A stretch of 64,000 bases of DNA, taken from assembly GCA_905160935.1 (NCBI GenBank), contig CAJHZI010000459.1:580001-644000 (forward strand). The letters are read 5' to 3'. Under the pieces are notes generated by a model. The model was not told the origin of the DNA. It did not search any database and saw only the letters and a program-made list of their open reading frames with translations. Made by a program: the position numbers and the translations under genes. This stretch comes from Enchytraeus crypticus. Lineage: Eukaryota > Annelida > Clitellata > Enchytraeida > Enchytraeidae. Positions 22,112-33,198 of this stretch are shown here, piece by piece. The first letter of the stretch is position 1. Each line of letters starts with the position of its first letter.

Positions 22112-22488
22112 AGAACTTAGCGGTCTAGTATTTATAGTGAGCAGTCTAAAAGAAGAACTTAGAGGTCTAGTATTTATAGTGAGCAGTCTAAAAGAAGAAC
22201 TTAGAGGTCTAGTATGTATAGTGACTAGTCTAAAAGAAGTATTTAGCGGTCTAGTATGTATAGTGAGCAGTCTAAAAGAAGTATTTAGCGGTCTAGTATG
22301 TATAGTGAGCAGTCTAAAAGAAGTATTTAGCGGTCTAGTATGTATAGTGAGCAGTCTAAAAGAAGTATTTAGCGGTCTAGTATGTATAGTGAGCAGTCTA
22401 AAAGAAGTATTTAGCGGTCTAGTATGTATAGTGAGCAGTCTAAAAGAAGTATTTAGCGGTCTAGTATGTATAGTGAGCAGTCTAAAAT
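22112..22488. repeat. 42-bp minisatellite
   Basis: About nine tandem units of 42 bp (GTGAGCAGTCTAAAAGAAGT plus TTTAGCGGTCTAGTATGTATA). The first two or three units carry a GAACTTAGAG variant. 42 is a multiple of 3 and the unit lacks stops in one plus frame, giving a 14-residue peptide period (SSLKEVFSGLVCIV). I consider this frame incidental. Confidence 0.95.
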
Positions 22489-22669
22489 AAGAACTTGTCG
22501 GAGTACTTTCCTATCAGCGGACACACGTTGAATCATGTTGATCAGCAGGCTGTAGAGATCTGCAAGGAGTCTGCGTAATTATTTGGATTTTCAAACTGCT
22601 CTATACATTTTTCTCGGTTTCAACCAGCAGGTGGGCTGTGATGCAAAAATTCTTGGCAGTAGGTAACAC

Positions 22670-22797
22670 TGGTAAAGCTAATGTTAACGTCAGTTTTCTC
22701 ACTCGAAGCGATGTCAGTGATGGGAGAGCCCAGGATATGAACCCTGAACATACTGATCCGCGGTCGAATCTTACCGATGTCACCATTGGCTCCAAGT
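22670..22797 (-). mobile_element. SINE-A copy
   Basis: Full-length inverted copy with box B as GTTCATATCC (one change) and the complete GTTAACGTCAG tail. Confidence 0.85.
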
Positions 22798-22914
22798 AAA
22801 GGCGAATATACATGTAAATTGGTTTTAAAGTTGCTTTCTGAAACAGGATGATCGTCACGACACAGAGGCTCAATCTGGTTAGGAGAACCATATGTTTCTC
22901 TGTAATGGGAGTGT

Positions 22915-23545
22915 CTGAGATAATGTGTACCCTGTGCTCCTCCGTTGTCTTGTTAATTTTGAGGAAATATTTTAAGACAAAGGCAGCTAAATTTGACTTT
23001 AAATTTTAATACTAATGCTATCGATAAAATAGCATTTTGAGTTTTCAACAAATTCATAAAAAATGAAATTCGGTTGTCCCCTCAAGATGTTTTGAAATAT
23101 TGTGCACTGTTTGCCCCTCTCTTGCCCGGTTAACTTTGAACGAAATATTTTGGGACAAAGGCATCTAAATTTGACCTAAAACTTTAAAATTTTTGAAAGC
23201 AAGAAATTACCATTTTTTTGTTTTTCTCAAATTCATTAAAACGTTTCAGATTTCCCTCGAGATTTTTTATATATTAATTTACCTTAAACACCTTATAGCT
23301 GTTAATTTTGAAGAAAAAACTTCACCTCAAAGCAGCCAAACATGACCTTAAACTTTCATATTTATAGCATAGAGCCTATTACATCAATACTGAGTTTTTA
23401 TTCTTAAAATATAAAGTGTCGGATATACCCTCGAGATTCTTTGAAAGTGGTCTACCTTGTGCCCCCCTATTGCGCTGTTCATTTTGAAGGAAAATTTTTA
23501 CGAGAAAAATAGTCAAATTGTGCTTTAAATTGTATATACATTATG
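22915..23545. repeat. Divergent tandem repeat, about 175-bp period, four units
   Basis: Landmark GTTAA(T/C)TTTGA(A/G) recurs at about 22952, 23129, 23301 and 23476. Each is preceded by TGTGC(C/T)CCTC-like words and followed by AAATATTTT..GACAAAGGCA..TAAATTTGACCTTAAA and CTCGAGATT. The units are considerably diverged, so this is an old satellite-like array. Confidence 0.7.
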
Positions 23546-24228
23546 AATTAGTAATAATGCTCGATATTGACTGCAACGATAATACCTATTAATAGTTAGT
23601 TATTTTTCTATATTAGCATTAAAAATCTATATATGTTTAAATAATAGCAGATGTAGGTTTGTTTAAACCTATGCACAAATAACTTACATAGCTAGGCCTG
23701 AATAAGTTTTTCTCTAAAAACCTATATGGCTATAGCCTATATGGTTTTAGTGTGCATTATATTTGTATAATGTGTATTCAATGCGTGCATGAAGACTGTT
23801 TTCTGTTTCGCTGTATAGGGAATTTTGATTTCTCTGATATCATCAGTATCTAAGCATAAAACTTCGTCACCATGTCTCTTCTTGCAGTTGCCTAATAAAA
23901 AATATAACGGATGCATTTTACGAAAAAAGTAAACATCACATTACAATAAGGACTACAATATTGAAAAAAATTAATAAAATACGAAACAAGTGCAACAATT
24001 GATTTTTCAGTTGAAAGACAAAACAGAAGTGTCGAATTCCCCCTTCAGTTAAACTGTTAATAAAGGCTATAAGCGGTTTTTGTTAGCAAATCCCTCCACT
24101 ACAAAATATACCTTAATGCCAATTTATTTCAATAAATATTAAATAAATAATTTTGTATAAGAAATCTTTTTGAAATATTATATTTATGTCCATATAATGA
24201 CCTGCAATAACATCTACTTAGCTATTTG
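23546..24228. other. Unassigned AT-rich stretch
   Basis: Nothing recognised. Contains several AGGCCTATA words. Confidence 0.35.
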
Positions 24229-24232
24229 TAAT

Positions 24233-24472
24233 GTTCTATAACACAATCTGTTCTATATAACACAATCTGTTCTATATAACACAATCTGTTCTATATAACA
24301 CAATCTGTTCTATATAACACAATCTGTTCTATATAACACAATCTGTTCTATATAACACAATCTGTTCTATATAACACAATCTGTTCTATATAACACAATC
24401 TGTTCTATATAACACAATCTGTTCTATATAACACAATCTGTTCTATATAACACAATCTGTTCTATATAGACA
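24233..24472. repeat. 19-bp minisatellite
   Basis: About twelve nearly identical tandem copies of ATAACACAATCTGTTCTAT. The very low divergence suggests recent expansion. Confidence 0.95.
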
Positions 24473-24663
24473 ATAATTTGCTATTATTTTTTATTTTTTA
24501 CTACTTACTATTTGCTAGGTTTCCGTGATTTGTCAATTCTCTTTTAAATCTGCGCAGTAATGATTGAAGCGTTGAAGCTTTAGTTAGCCATTCAGGAAGG
24601 ACTAACTATTGTGAGTAGCACCAATTGTTTAAAGACGTAAGTTGGGCTTATAATCGAGTTTTA

Positions 24664-24815
24664 CTTTTTGTTTTCTAACTGGCTAGAGCCAGAGGCGACG
24701 TCGGTAAGATACTCGACCGCTGATCAGTATGTACGGGGTTCAAATTCTGGGCTCGCCCGCCACTGACATCGCTTTCGAGTGAGGAAACTGACGTTAATCT
24801 TAGCTTTACCATCTT
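24664..24815 (+). mobile_element. SINE-A copy
   Basis: Full-length. Box A in GGCGACGTCGGTAAGA, box B GGTTCAAATTC, tail GAGGAAACTGACGTTAATCT. Confidence 0.88.
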
Positions 24816-24899
24816 TTACTTGTTGGAAGCCAATTTGGACTCAAATTGGTGTCTAGCGGATTTGTTAATATTCTTAGTGTTAGAGTACTGAGTTTTTAT

Positions 24900-25380
24900 C
24901 GTTTCTCTCTCTCGCTCTCTCTCTCTCTAGTGTTCTGCCAAGCAGCAGGTCCATTGTATATAGTCATACTCTCGATTCTGCTTTTATCATAGAGAGCAAA
25001 TTCATACAAATTTAATCTCTCCACAGAAGGCAATACCTTGCTCATACTTTATATAACTTATAGTAAATAAAAAACAACGGCTTCTGATGTGCTTCTGCCC
25101 TGTCTCTCTTAGTTTATGCTTTGTCGCCTCTTAGAACACTTTCAATTCAGAGAGTTTTTATACAAAACTTTTGTAAGAAGCAACTAAGAACTGTGGAAGG
25201 CAACGGAAAGCCACTTTATAATCCTTTTTATTAGGCTTAAGGCTAACTAAGCTATGAATAATAAGTCCATTTTTTAGGGATTAACTTTTTGATCTATGGA
25301 ATGCTCATAATGGCGCATGAAAGCAGACTATGGGTGTAGATACGTACCATAGACCAGCAAATTAGCAGAACATTGCAGAG
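24900..25380. repeat. Nested pieces of repeat family R and a LINE tail
   Basis: (CT)n, then an inverted GCAGCAGGTCCATTG tail, an inverted R-type piece (CACAGAAGGCAATACCTT), then a plus-strand R piece with GGAAGGCAACGG-AAAGCCA and GGGATTAACTTTTTGAT. Confidence 0.6.
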
Positions 25381-25404
25381 AGTAAGCCAATTATGACACT
25401 CTGT

Positions 25405-25495
25405 GTCAAGCACTCCGATGTGACTCCTCTCTTGAAGTCTCTGCACTGGCTTAAAGTCAGAGAACGCATTGTTTACAAGGCAGCTTCTGATTGAC
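25405..25495 (+). pseudogene. LINE C-terminal fragment
   Basis: Reads TPLLKSLHWLKVRERIVYKA, the conserved C-terminal signature of CR1/L2/Rex-type LINE ORF2. Only about 30 codons remain. Confidence 0.75.
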
Positions 25496-25859
25496 CCATA
25501 TTATGTTATATATACATCTTTATTTCACCAAAACATATGGTAGCATAATTATATTAAGAACACAATATAAAATACACAATATATAGTGACATCATGTTCA
25601 ACGAAATTGGCAAAGAGATGAAGCGTTCTAAATGAAAAGAACATGAAACATCACACATTTACTCAAAAGCAGTGAAAAAAAACAAATATCTAAATAAATT
25701 AGAGAAATAATCTTTTGATTTTTATATCTTATTGGTTGGGACATCGACTGTCACCTCAAAGCAGGTGGCATCTCCAACAAATATCTAAAACTTCATGAAT
25801 TCAATCAGACTACATATTTATGTATGTACAGTAAAATTAGGAAGGGCGAAAGTCTACTA
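25496..25859. other. LINE-tail-like and unassigned AT-rich DNA
   Basis: TTTATTTCACCAAAACATATGG resembles an inverted LINE 3' end (compare 49870-49900). The rest is unassigned. Confidence 0.35.
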
Positions 25860-26325
25860 AAATAGATTAAAGAAGTCAGAATGGGAAGAATAACAGGCAG
25901 AGGCTGTGCGAGATTAGGAATGTTAGATGATTTTTAACATGGACCTTAAGGAGGAAGATATTAAGAAACTGGAGGCATTGGAAATGAGGATTTAGAGTAG
26001 AATGGAGAGGATTGGCTGGACTCAAAAGGTTACAAATGAGGAAGTTCTGGAGAGAGTTGGAACAGATAGACAGTTGATAATGTATTATGGAATAGGAATA
26101 AGAATTGGATGGGACATATTCTAAGGGGAAACTTTACTAAAAGAGGTCATAGAAGGTAGAATTGGAGGGAAAGGAGGCAGAGCTAGGCCGAGATTAGGTA
26201 TGTTAGATAATTTAAAGAACCAAGCATATGTGGAAAGGACGAAGAATGAGAAAGACAGAGAGGAGTAGAGGCGTTATAGACCATGGACCTGCCAGTAGGC
26301 ACTGCACTAAGAGGGAGCTAGAATG
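25860..26325 (+). mobile_element. LINE-Y 3' fragment, shared with the lectin B locus
   Basis: Two joined pieces of the LINE-Y C-terminal region and the 3' tail ending GCAGTGCACTAAGAGGGAGC-like. The right junction into AGCTAGAATGATATTTC is identical to that at 59345-59370, so the insertion predates the lectin-locus duplication. Confidence 0.85.
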
Positions 26326-26429
26326 ATATTTCCATTGCAGATTTCTGGCTCGCTACAAAATGCAACAGATAATCACAAGTAAACCAAAAACTGAACAATA
26401 CAAAACTAAAGTAGAGATAGGATATTCAA

Positions 26430-26785
26430 CTATATATCTCTATTGTAAATCCAGCAAAACTGAAGGTGCCTGATAGCTTTTGCACCCTGTGTTTTCACTT
26501 CTTTGCCCCTGATGTAAGCGATACATGCAGATGAAGCAGGCCTCTCCAACGCCTTCTTATTGATTCCACCTTTCCCTCCATACGGGCCGTAAGTTCGATC
26601 CAAGTTGGTTGTAAAGGTCAATCTATCAATCATAAAACCATACTGTGCCGTCACTCCAACGATCCATTCGTCAGCTTTCAGTAGGAACTCATCGTCATCG
26701 TATTTATAGGACATTTCTGTCTCGAGCCCATAGTCACTACCTCCATGCAGCCTTATTTTTCCGTTACTGTAGCTCACCTCTATCC
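26430..26785 (-). CDS. Lectin A terminal exon: jacalin-like domain
   Basis: The acceptor TTTTAATTTTAAG gives a phase-1 start with GIEVSYSNG. Domain features are the GGSDYG loop, [21 protein letters not shown] and GPYGGKGG, then a C-terminal strand [12 protein letters not shown] and TAG. It is about 118 codons, shorter than a complete jacalin domain unless the preceding exon supplies the first strands. Confidence 0.8.
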
Positions 26786-28003
26786 CTTAAAATTAAAATA
26801 AATAATGCATTTATTTATCAAATGACAGTGAGACAATTTTCTTGTGAAATCTCTTATGCTAGTATTTACTAAGCACGCCATTATACGCGGATCACTTAAA
26901 ACTCTGAGAAGAGTTTATCTACCAATAGGTAATTTCACTTTTATTCATTACATTAAGGGTGTTACCAGACGGCTGGGCCATATTATATAACTATTTCAGT
27001 AAATTAAATCTTCAGATTACGTTCCGTCTAAGGATTTCATAGGCCTATATATCACTTAATAATATTTCCTTGATCCGCCAATTTATATTTCCATTGCAAT
27101 TTTAAATGACTTACATCATTCAGCAACCAACCCACATCACATATTCCCCACCCAACGCCCATGAAACACCTTCAACAAGATCTTCAAGAGTTTCAAATTG
27201 AAGAATGGTGCAACCAAGATACATGTATATAGACTACAGGCAAAATATAAAAATCTCGAATCCAGACACATAAAATGAAGTCAGATTACAAATTAAACAG
27301 AGTGCACCGGAATAAAATAAAAGTTTTGACGTAGGGCTAATGTTGACGTCAGTTTCCTCACTCGAAAGCGTGTCAGAGACGGGCGAGCAAAGTATTTGAA
27401 CCCCGCACATACTGATCCGCAGTCCAATATCTTACCGACACCGCCACTGGCTCCAGCCAATTGTAAACGTCGAATAAGAATTTATATTAAAAATATTCAG
27501 TAAAGTTCAAAGCATAATCAATTTAGGAACCTATAAAATGTAAAAAGGTAGCAAATCAAAAATGTCGACAAGAATATTGAGCGATGTACAATAATTAAAT
27601 ACCTCCAATAATTTTACGTTCATCAAATTGTCGGTAATGGAATTTCATTCCAGTGACGTAGAGTAAGGACTGATCGTCAAATGATTTGGGTGAATCATCA
27701 AAGATAGCGTAATCAGTGATATCTACATGCACTGGTTGGTTACTCAAATCATCAGCAGCTAACGCCTCTGACCATTTGTAGTTTATTTTAACATCTGTAC
27801 GACATCAAAATATAAAAATTAAGACATTGTTAAACATGGTCTCACAATTATGATAGGCTATATATATACATACATATATATGTACTTATATATATATATT
27901 TATGTATATATATATATGCGATATATATATATATATATATATACATACATATATATGTACTTATATATATATATATATATATATTTATGTATGTATATAT
28001 ATG

Positions 28004-28042
<39 letters not shown>

Positions 28043-28092
28043 TACATATATATGTACTTATATATATATATATTTATGTATATATATATATA

Positions 28093-28163
<71 letters not shown>

Positions 28164-28222
28164 ATACATATATATGTACTGATATATATATATATATATA
28201 TATTTATGTATATATATATATA

Positions 28223-28267
<45 letters not shown>

Positions 28268-31200
28268 ATTATACATAATTGTACATATCATTATATCACC
28301 AAGAGCCGATATGCACATTTACTATATAGACAGGCGTACATGTAAGTCTGATATCATCGTGCTTCTAAGTACATGTATGATGCATACATGTAAGTATTAT
28401 AATATTATATTCGTGTAAGCATGATATACCAATGTGTGTATGATATATTCATGTAATTTGATATCTTCATGCTACTATAATGTCTTATTGTAATTATGGT
28501 ATTTGAAATTAAAAGCAATTTAAATTTAACATATATCAATAATTACAATTTAGGATTTATATCAGACAAAATAATATAGTTAATCAAAATATATTTTAGG
28601 ACAGTTTCTTCATTGTGACAACACAAAATGATGCATAGCCAAAGAAGAAGGATGACCAGTTAATCGATTAAATTGTACAGTAGAAGCTACATCAAAAAAC
28701 GAAAAACTGAGGGGCCGCAATTTTAATAAAACTATATTTACGTTTTTTAACAAATGAAATTTCTTAACAAAATAACATATTATATATCCTATTGGATATT
28801 ATCGCCTCTGAACTAAACTTTACAACGCAATCAACAAAACCAACCTAATGCTGGTTGAATTTTGTGAAGATTTCAGTGGAAAGCTCTGGGTACTTGCGGT
28901 CATTATGTGCGTCTAAATTTCTCAAAATATTGCTTAAGTTTTGTCAATCATATACTAAGTCCTGTCATTTGTTCTAAGTTATTAAATCGCCTCCCAAATA
29001 ATCATTTATTGGTATTATTAATTTTGCTCAGTCACTTTTGACTGCTGATTTCATAGCTTTTCACAAATAATAATAACAATAATAGTCATTGTAATAACAC
29101 ACATTACAGTGAAATGATCAACTACGTTGATATCTATCCGGGATTCGAACCCACGAGGGTTCAATTCACCTCAGGATCTGTCATTTAAAACTTCGTGACG
29201 TTATGTACATCTCTAACCACTGCAGTGACTGCACCATTGAGACAGTAAGATACTCGACCGCGGATCAGTATGTGCGTGTTCAAATCCTGGGCTCGCCCGT
29301 CACTGACATCGCTTTCGAGTGAGGAAATTGACGTTAACCTTAGCTTTACCAGCTTTGCTTTTGCTTTGCAGTCTAATTTAAAATGTATTTATGTCAGTAT
29401 TTAAATTAAATTTAAATACTGACGTTACAATTATACTGAAAGAAACACTAGATCAATCATTTAATTGTAAATAGTAATCCCTAATTCAGGAAATAAAACT
29501 CAATAACTAAAGAATAAAATCAGTCTGTCATCAGATGTCAGTCCTTCAGTCAACAACAACAACAACAGAAACAGCAATACGATTAAGGTGCTAGAGTTGT
29601 CCATGACAACTACTAGTAACTATTGATTCCAATATACAACAGTTACAACGACAATACGTTTAGAGTGTTACTATAGTCACTTAATTGATCAATCAATCAA
29701 CTAGACAGTAAATCCTCAATCAGTGACTAGGCAACTGAAGAGATCTATAGCAAAAAGACTCTTATAATTAGAATCTGATAGAAGTCGTCCTACTTGCATT
29801 TATGCCTAAATGGCACTTCAACAATTAGGGAGACGAAGTCACTAGTCAAAATCTAAATATGATATTATGTGACCGCCTATGCGTATGTTGATGTAAAGAG
29901 AAAAGGAGAGAAGGGAATAAGTGAAGAAATTGTATGCCATGGATCTGCCAATAGGCTATACAATGAGAAAACTAGTAGATTTAAGGAAGCTCCATCAGGA
30001 GTCCAATAAAAATTGTTATTAAATGCTATACTTACCAGCATCAAGAATAATCCCGTCAGATTTTCTCAATAACTCTTCCTGAAATAAATGAAAACAGTTC
30101 AAAATAAAGCTGAAAATATTTTACAAAGGCTTCTGTAATAATATTTAAGTTAGTGATTTTTGTTTTATTTGTTGTTACCGTTAAAATTATTAGGCCTGCT
30201 AGGTTTTATCATGGCTTTAGATACTGCGTGAAGGGTTTTTTGGGAGTTCGCTAGTGGTACATTGTTCTAAGATAAACTATTGTGCACTACGCAGTATGCT
30301 TTAATTTTTTAATCCCCTAACGAGGGAATTATTTGTATTTTATATTTTTTAAAAGCTTGCTTCTACTCCGAGAAATACCGTGGTACCAAAAGTACCCGGG
30401 AAACAACTGTATTGTAATGCTGGAGACTCATTGACAAACGTTGTCACAGGAAAGATTTCACACATAGATGAAGATCTCCAGTAACGGCAGTAGTCATCTT
30501 GCCAATCACATCAATGAAGTCTGAGCCTGCAGAAGTTATGGATCCCAGGGTCTCAAAGGCTATGGGTGAAAAAATGTACTTACAAGATAATTCGATGTAC
30601 TTAACGAGTTTCCTGCTGGCAGCTGCTTCAGCCGCAGAACCAGCAGCGCAGCTTGAAATACAAATGTTACTAGCGGCAAGAGTGTCAGTGACAGTGATGT
30701 ACCGTGTAAGACATTTGCCCTCCGACCACGGAATTTATGTTACTCCATCAGGTCGCTTCCCATCAGATCTGAGCAGGCCCAGAGGTTCTTCGAGAGCGGG
30801 AATATTAGCTGTATTGAGAGGGAGCCAAGTTATGTTATAGAGTAATTGATAACATCCAATCCACTCGCACTATGTTTGCAAGATGAGCCGTGAGTTCCAA
30901 ACGCGTTACCTGCTGCGTTATCCTGTAGTTCCAAACGCGTTACCTGCTGCACCACTGACACATGTATGGGGTTCGCACAGTGCCCATATGGAGTCCGACT
31001 GCCACTCTAACTTCCTCATAGTTAAAACGAAGACTGTATGAAGCTGTCGGCAAGGCTTCAAAAAGTAGACACTGTGAGGAGATGAAACTGTGACTAATAA
31101 TCGCCTTATCCTGTAGGTCCAGCGAGTTACTGAGAAGATCGAAGTGCATTGAATGTGTTATGGGAGCGTCCTACCTCTTCTGTTGATGAGCAAATGAACC

Positions 31201-32089
31201 TATAGGAGAGGACCACCCCATATTTCCTTAATCCAGATATCCTCCGAACCACGACAAAGAGCTAAAGAAGAGAGAATTGATTCCGGGAGCACGTAATTCC
31301 CTGTGGCGGAAGCCACCAAGGCGAATGGTACAAACGAAGAGACCGAGCGAATCCCTAGACCTCCTATTGTAAAAGGTAGTCTTGCTTGAAGCAATTGAAT
31401 ATCCGAGAGATGGACGTTAACAGTGCTGAAAAAGCCTACCGTAAGATGGCGTCGAAATCTTCATGTTGTACGTGACCCGTAGAACATAGCTAAGTTTTGG
31501 TGCTCTGAAGCAATTGCGCAGAACTAGAACAGGTGTTCTGATTTCCTGTCTAGTACAAGTTATTATGTAAATATGTTTAATATGCTATGATATGCCAGAT
31601 GTGTAGATAAATTTAACTTTATTTTGTGTGGGTCTCCAACAAGCAGTTGTGCTTTCTGAGTTGTGCTAACATAACAACCAGTGTTGTTATGTTATGTTAT
31701 TACCGAAGGCCTCTTTTTCTTGTACAATCCGACGGCATATTTCAGTCTCACGTTTCCCATCATCGGTTAAATGATGACCTATAAATTTGAAATCCTTACC
31801 TTTCCCAATTTCGCACCATTTATTGTAATATTGGCTTCACCTCTATTCCGGGACCCACTCAGAATATAACTAGACTTATTTTGGATACATATAATACAAT
31901 AATAATAATAATAATAACAAAGATTTAACGTCCGTTTCCTCATCCAGGGATGATGTCAGGGGCGTAAGTATATATGTTTATTACCAAATGCTGATTTTCT
32001 TTCAATTTTATCTCTGTGCCAGCTGCATCAATATATAAAAATATATACATGCATATATATTTACATGTATAATATATATATATATATAC

Positions 32090-32153
<64 letters not shown>

Positions 32154-33158
32154 TAGCTAAAAAATGTTACATGTTTACTTGGATTCTAGCCTATGAGAGT
32201 TCAATTTGCCTCAAGATATGTCGCTTAAAACTTCAAAACGTTACCACTATGGAATATAAACATACTATATTCAATTCATTTATTTTCTATATTTTCTGTT
32301 ACTATAGAATTATTTAACATAATAACAGAAGAAATTGAAATATTTAACTACATAAAAATATGCAAATATTCTTTCTTAAATTAACAATTATTTTTCGAGA
32401 AGAAATCAATTTTTATCACCAAGCATTTATGACTACTAGTAAGAATAATTACCTTAGTTCTTTCATTTAGCCGAACAAAAGAGAGCGTTGATATATAGCC
32501 TACTGTACTTAAGTAGAGTATATTCAATTCTCTATATTAACTATACTAACACATAAGCAAACATGATCATGTCCCAAAGAAATTTGTGAATAAATTCATT
32601 TAACAACCTGATTAGTTATTTTTTAGAACTCGTACTAATTTTGTTACGCAGACCAACCGCCTTCCGCTCGTATCGTAAATGGTTATTAAACATGAAATGC
32701 AATGTCGTAATGCTATCATCACCAATTGATGGATCAAGATAAATGCCACATTATCATTTTAAAATACACGCAAATAGAGATAGGGTGACGTTGGTTGAGG
32801 TAGTGCTTGTGAATGAGCATTCGAAAGCAGACATTGGCTGTAGTATCTGAATTTAACTTAAAACCTTCGTTTGAATATAAAAATGTTAATTAAATAACAG
32901 AAATAAAGTGTGCGAAAAGAGGAAAGAAGAAAAGTGAAGTAGTACACAAAAATAAGCAGAAAATAGAGCTAATATTTAATAGAGTAGTACGTCCACAGTT
33001 TTTAGGATATAATTCATATAGACAAATGTTTCAAACACAGTTCAGGCTCACAATGACATCAAGCACCGTTCATGTAAACAATAGCAAAAGAATAAGAAGT
33101 AAAACCATAATTATGCTAACATAATTATACAGAAAATAATATACACGGGAATTGTAAA

Positions 33159-33198
<40 letters not shown>

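Noticed and set aside
22137-22490. 117-codon frame with 14-residue repeats
   Set aside because: Explained by the 42-bp minisatellite; no start context, splice sites or flanking coding sequence.
27850-28345. Open frames of Tyr/Ile repeats on both strands
   Set aside because: They arise from a (TA)n array inside the lectin A intron.
30499-30840. 113-codon plus-strand frame
   Set aside because: It is antisense to the LINE-X ORF2 remnant, whose minus-strand motifs explain the GC-rich open sequence.
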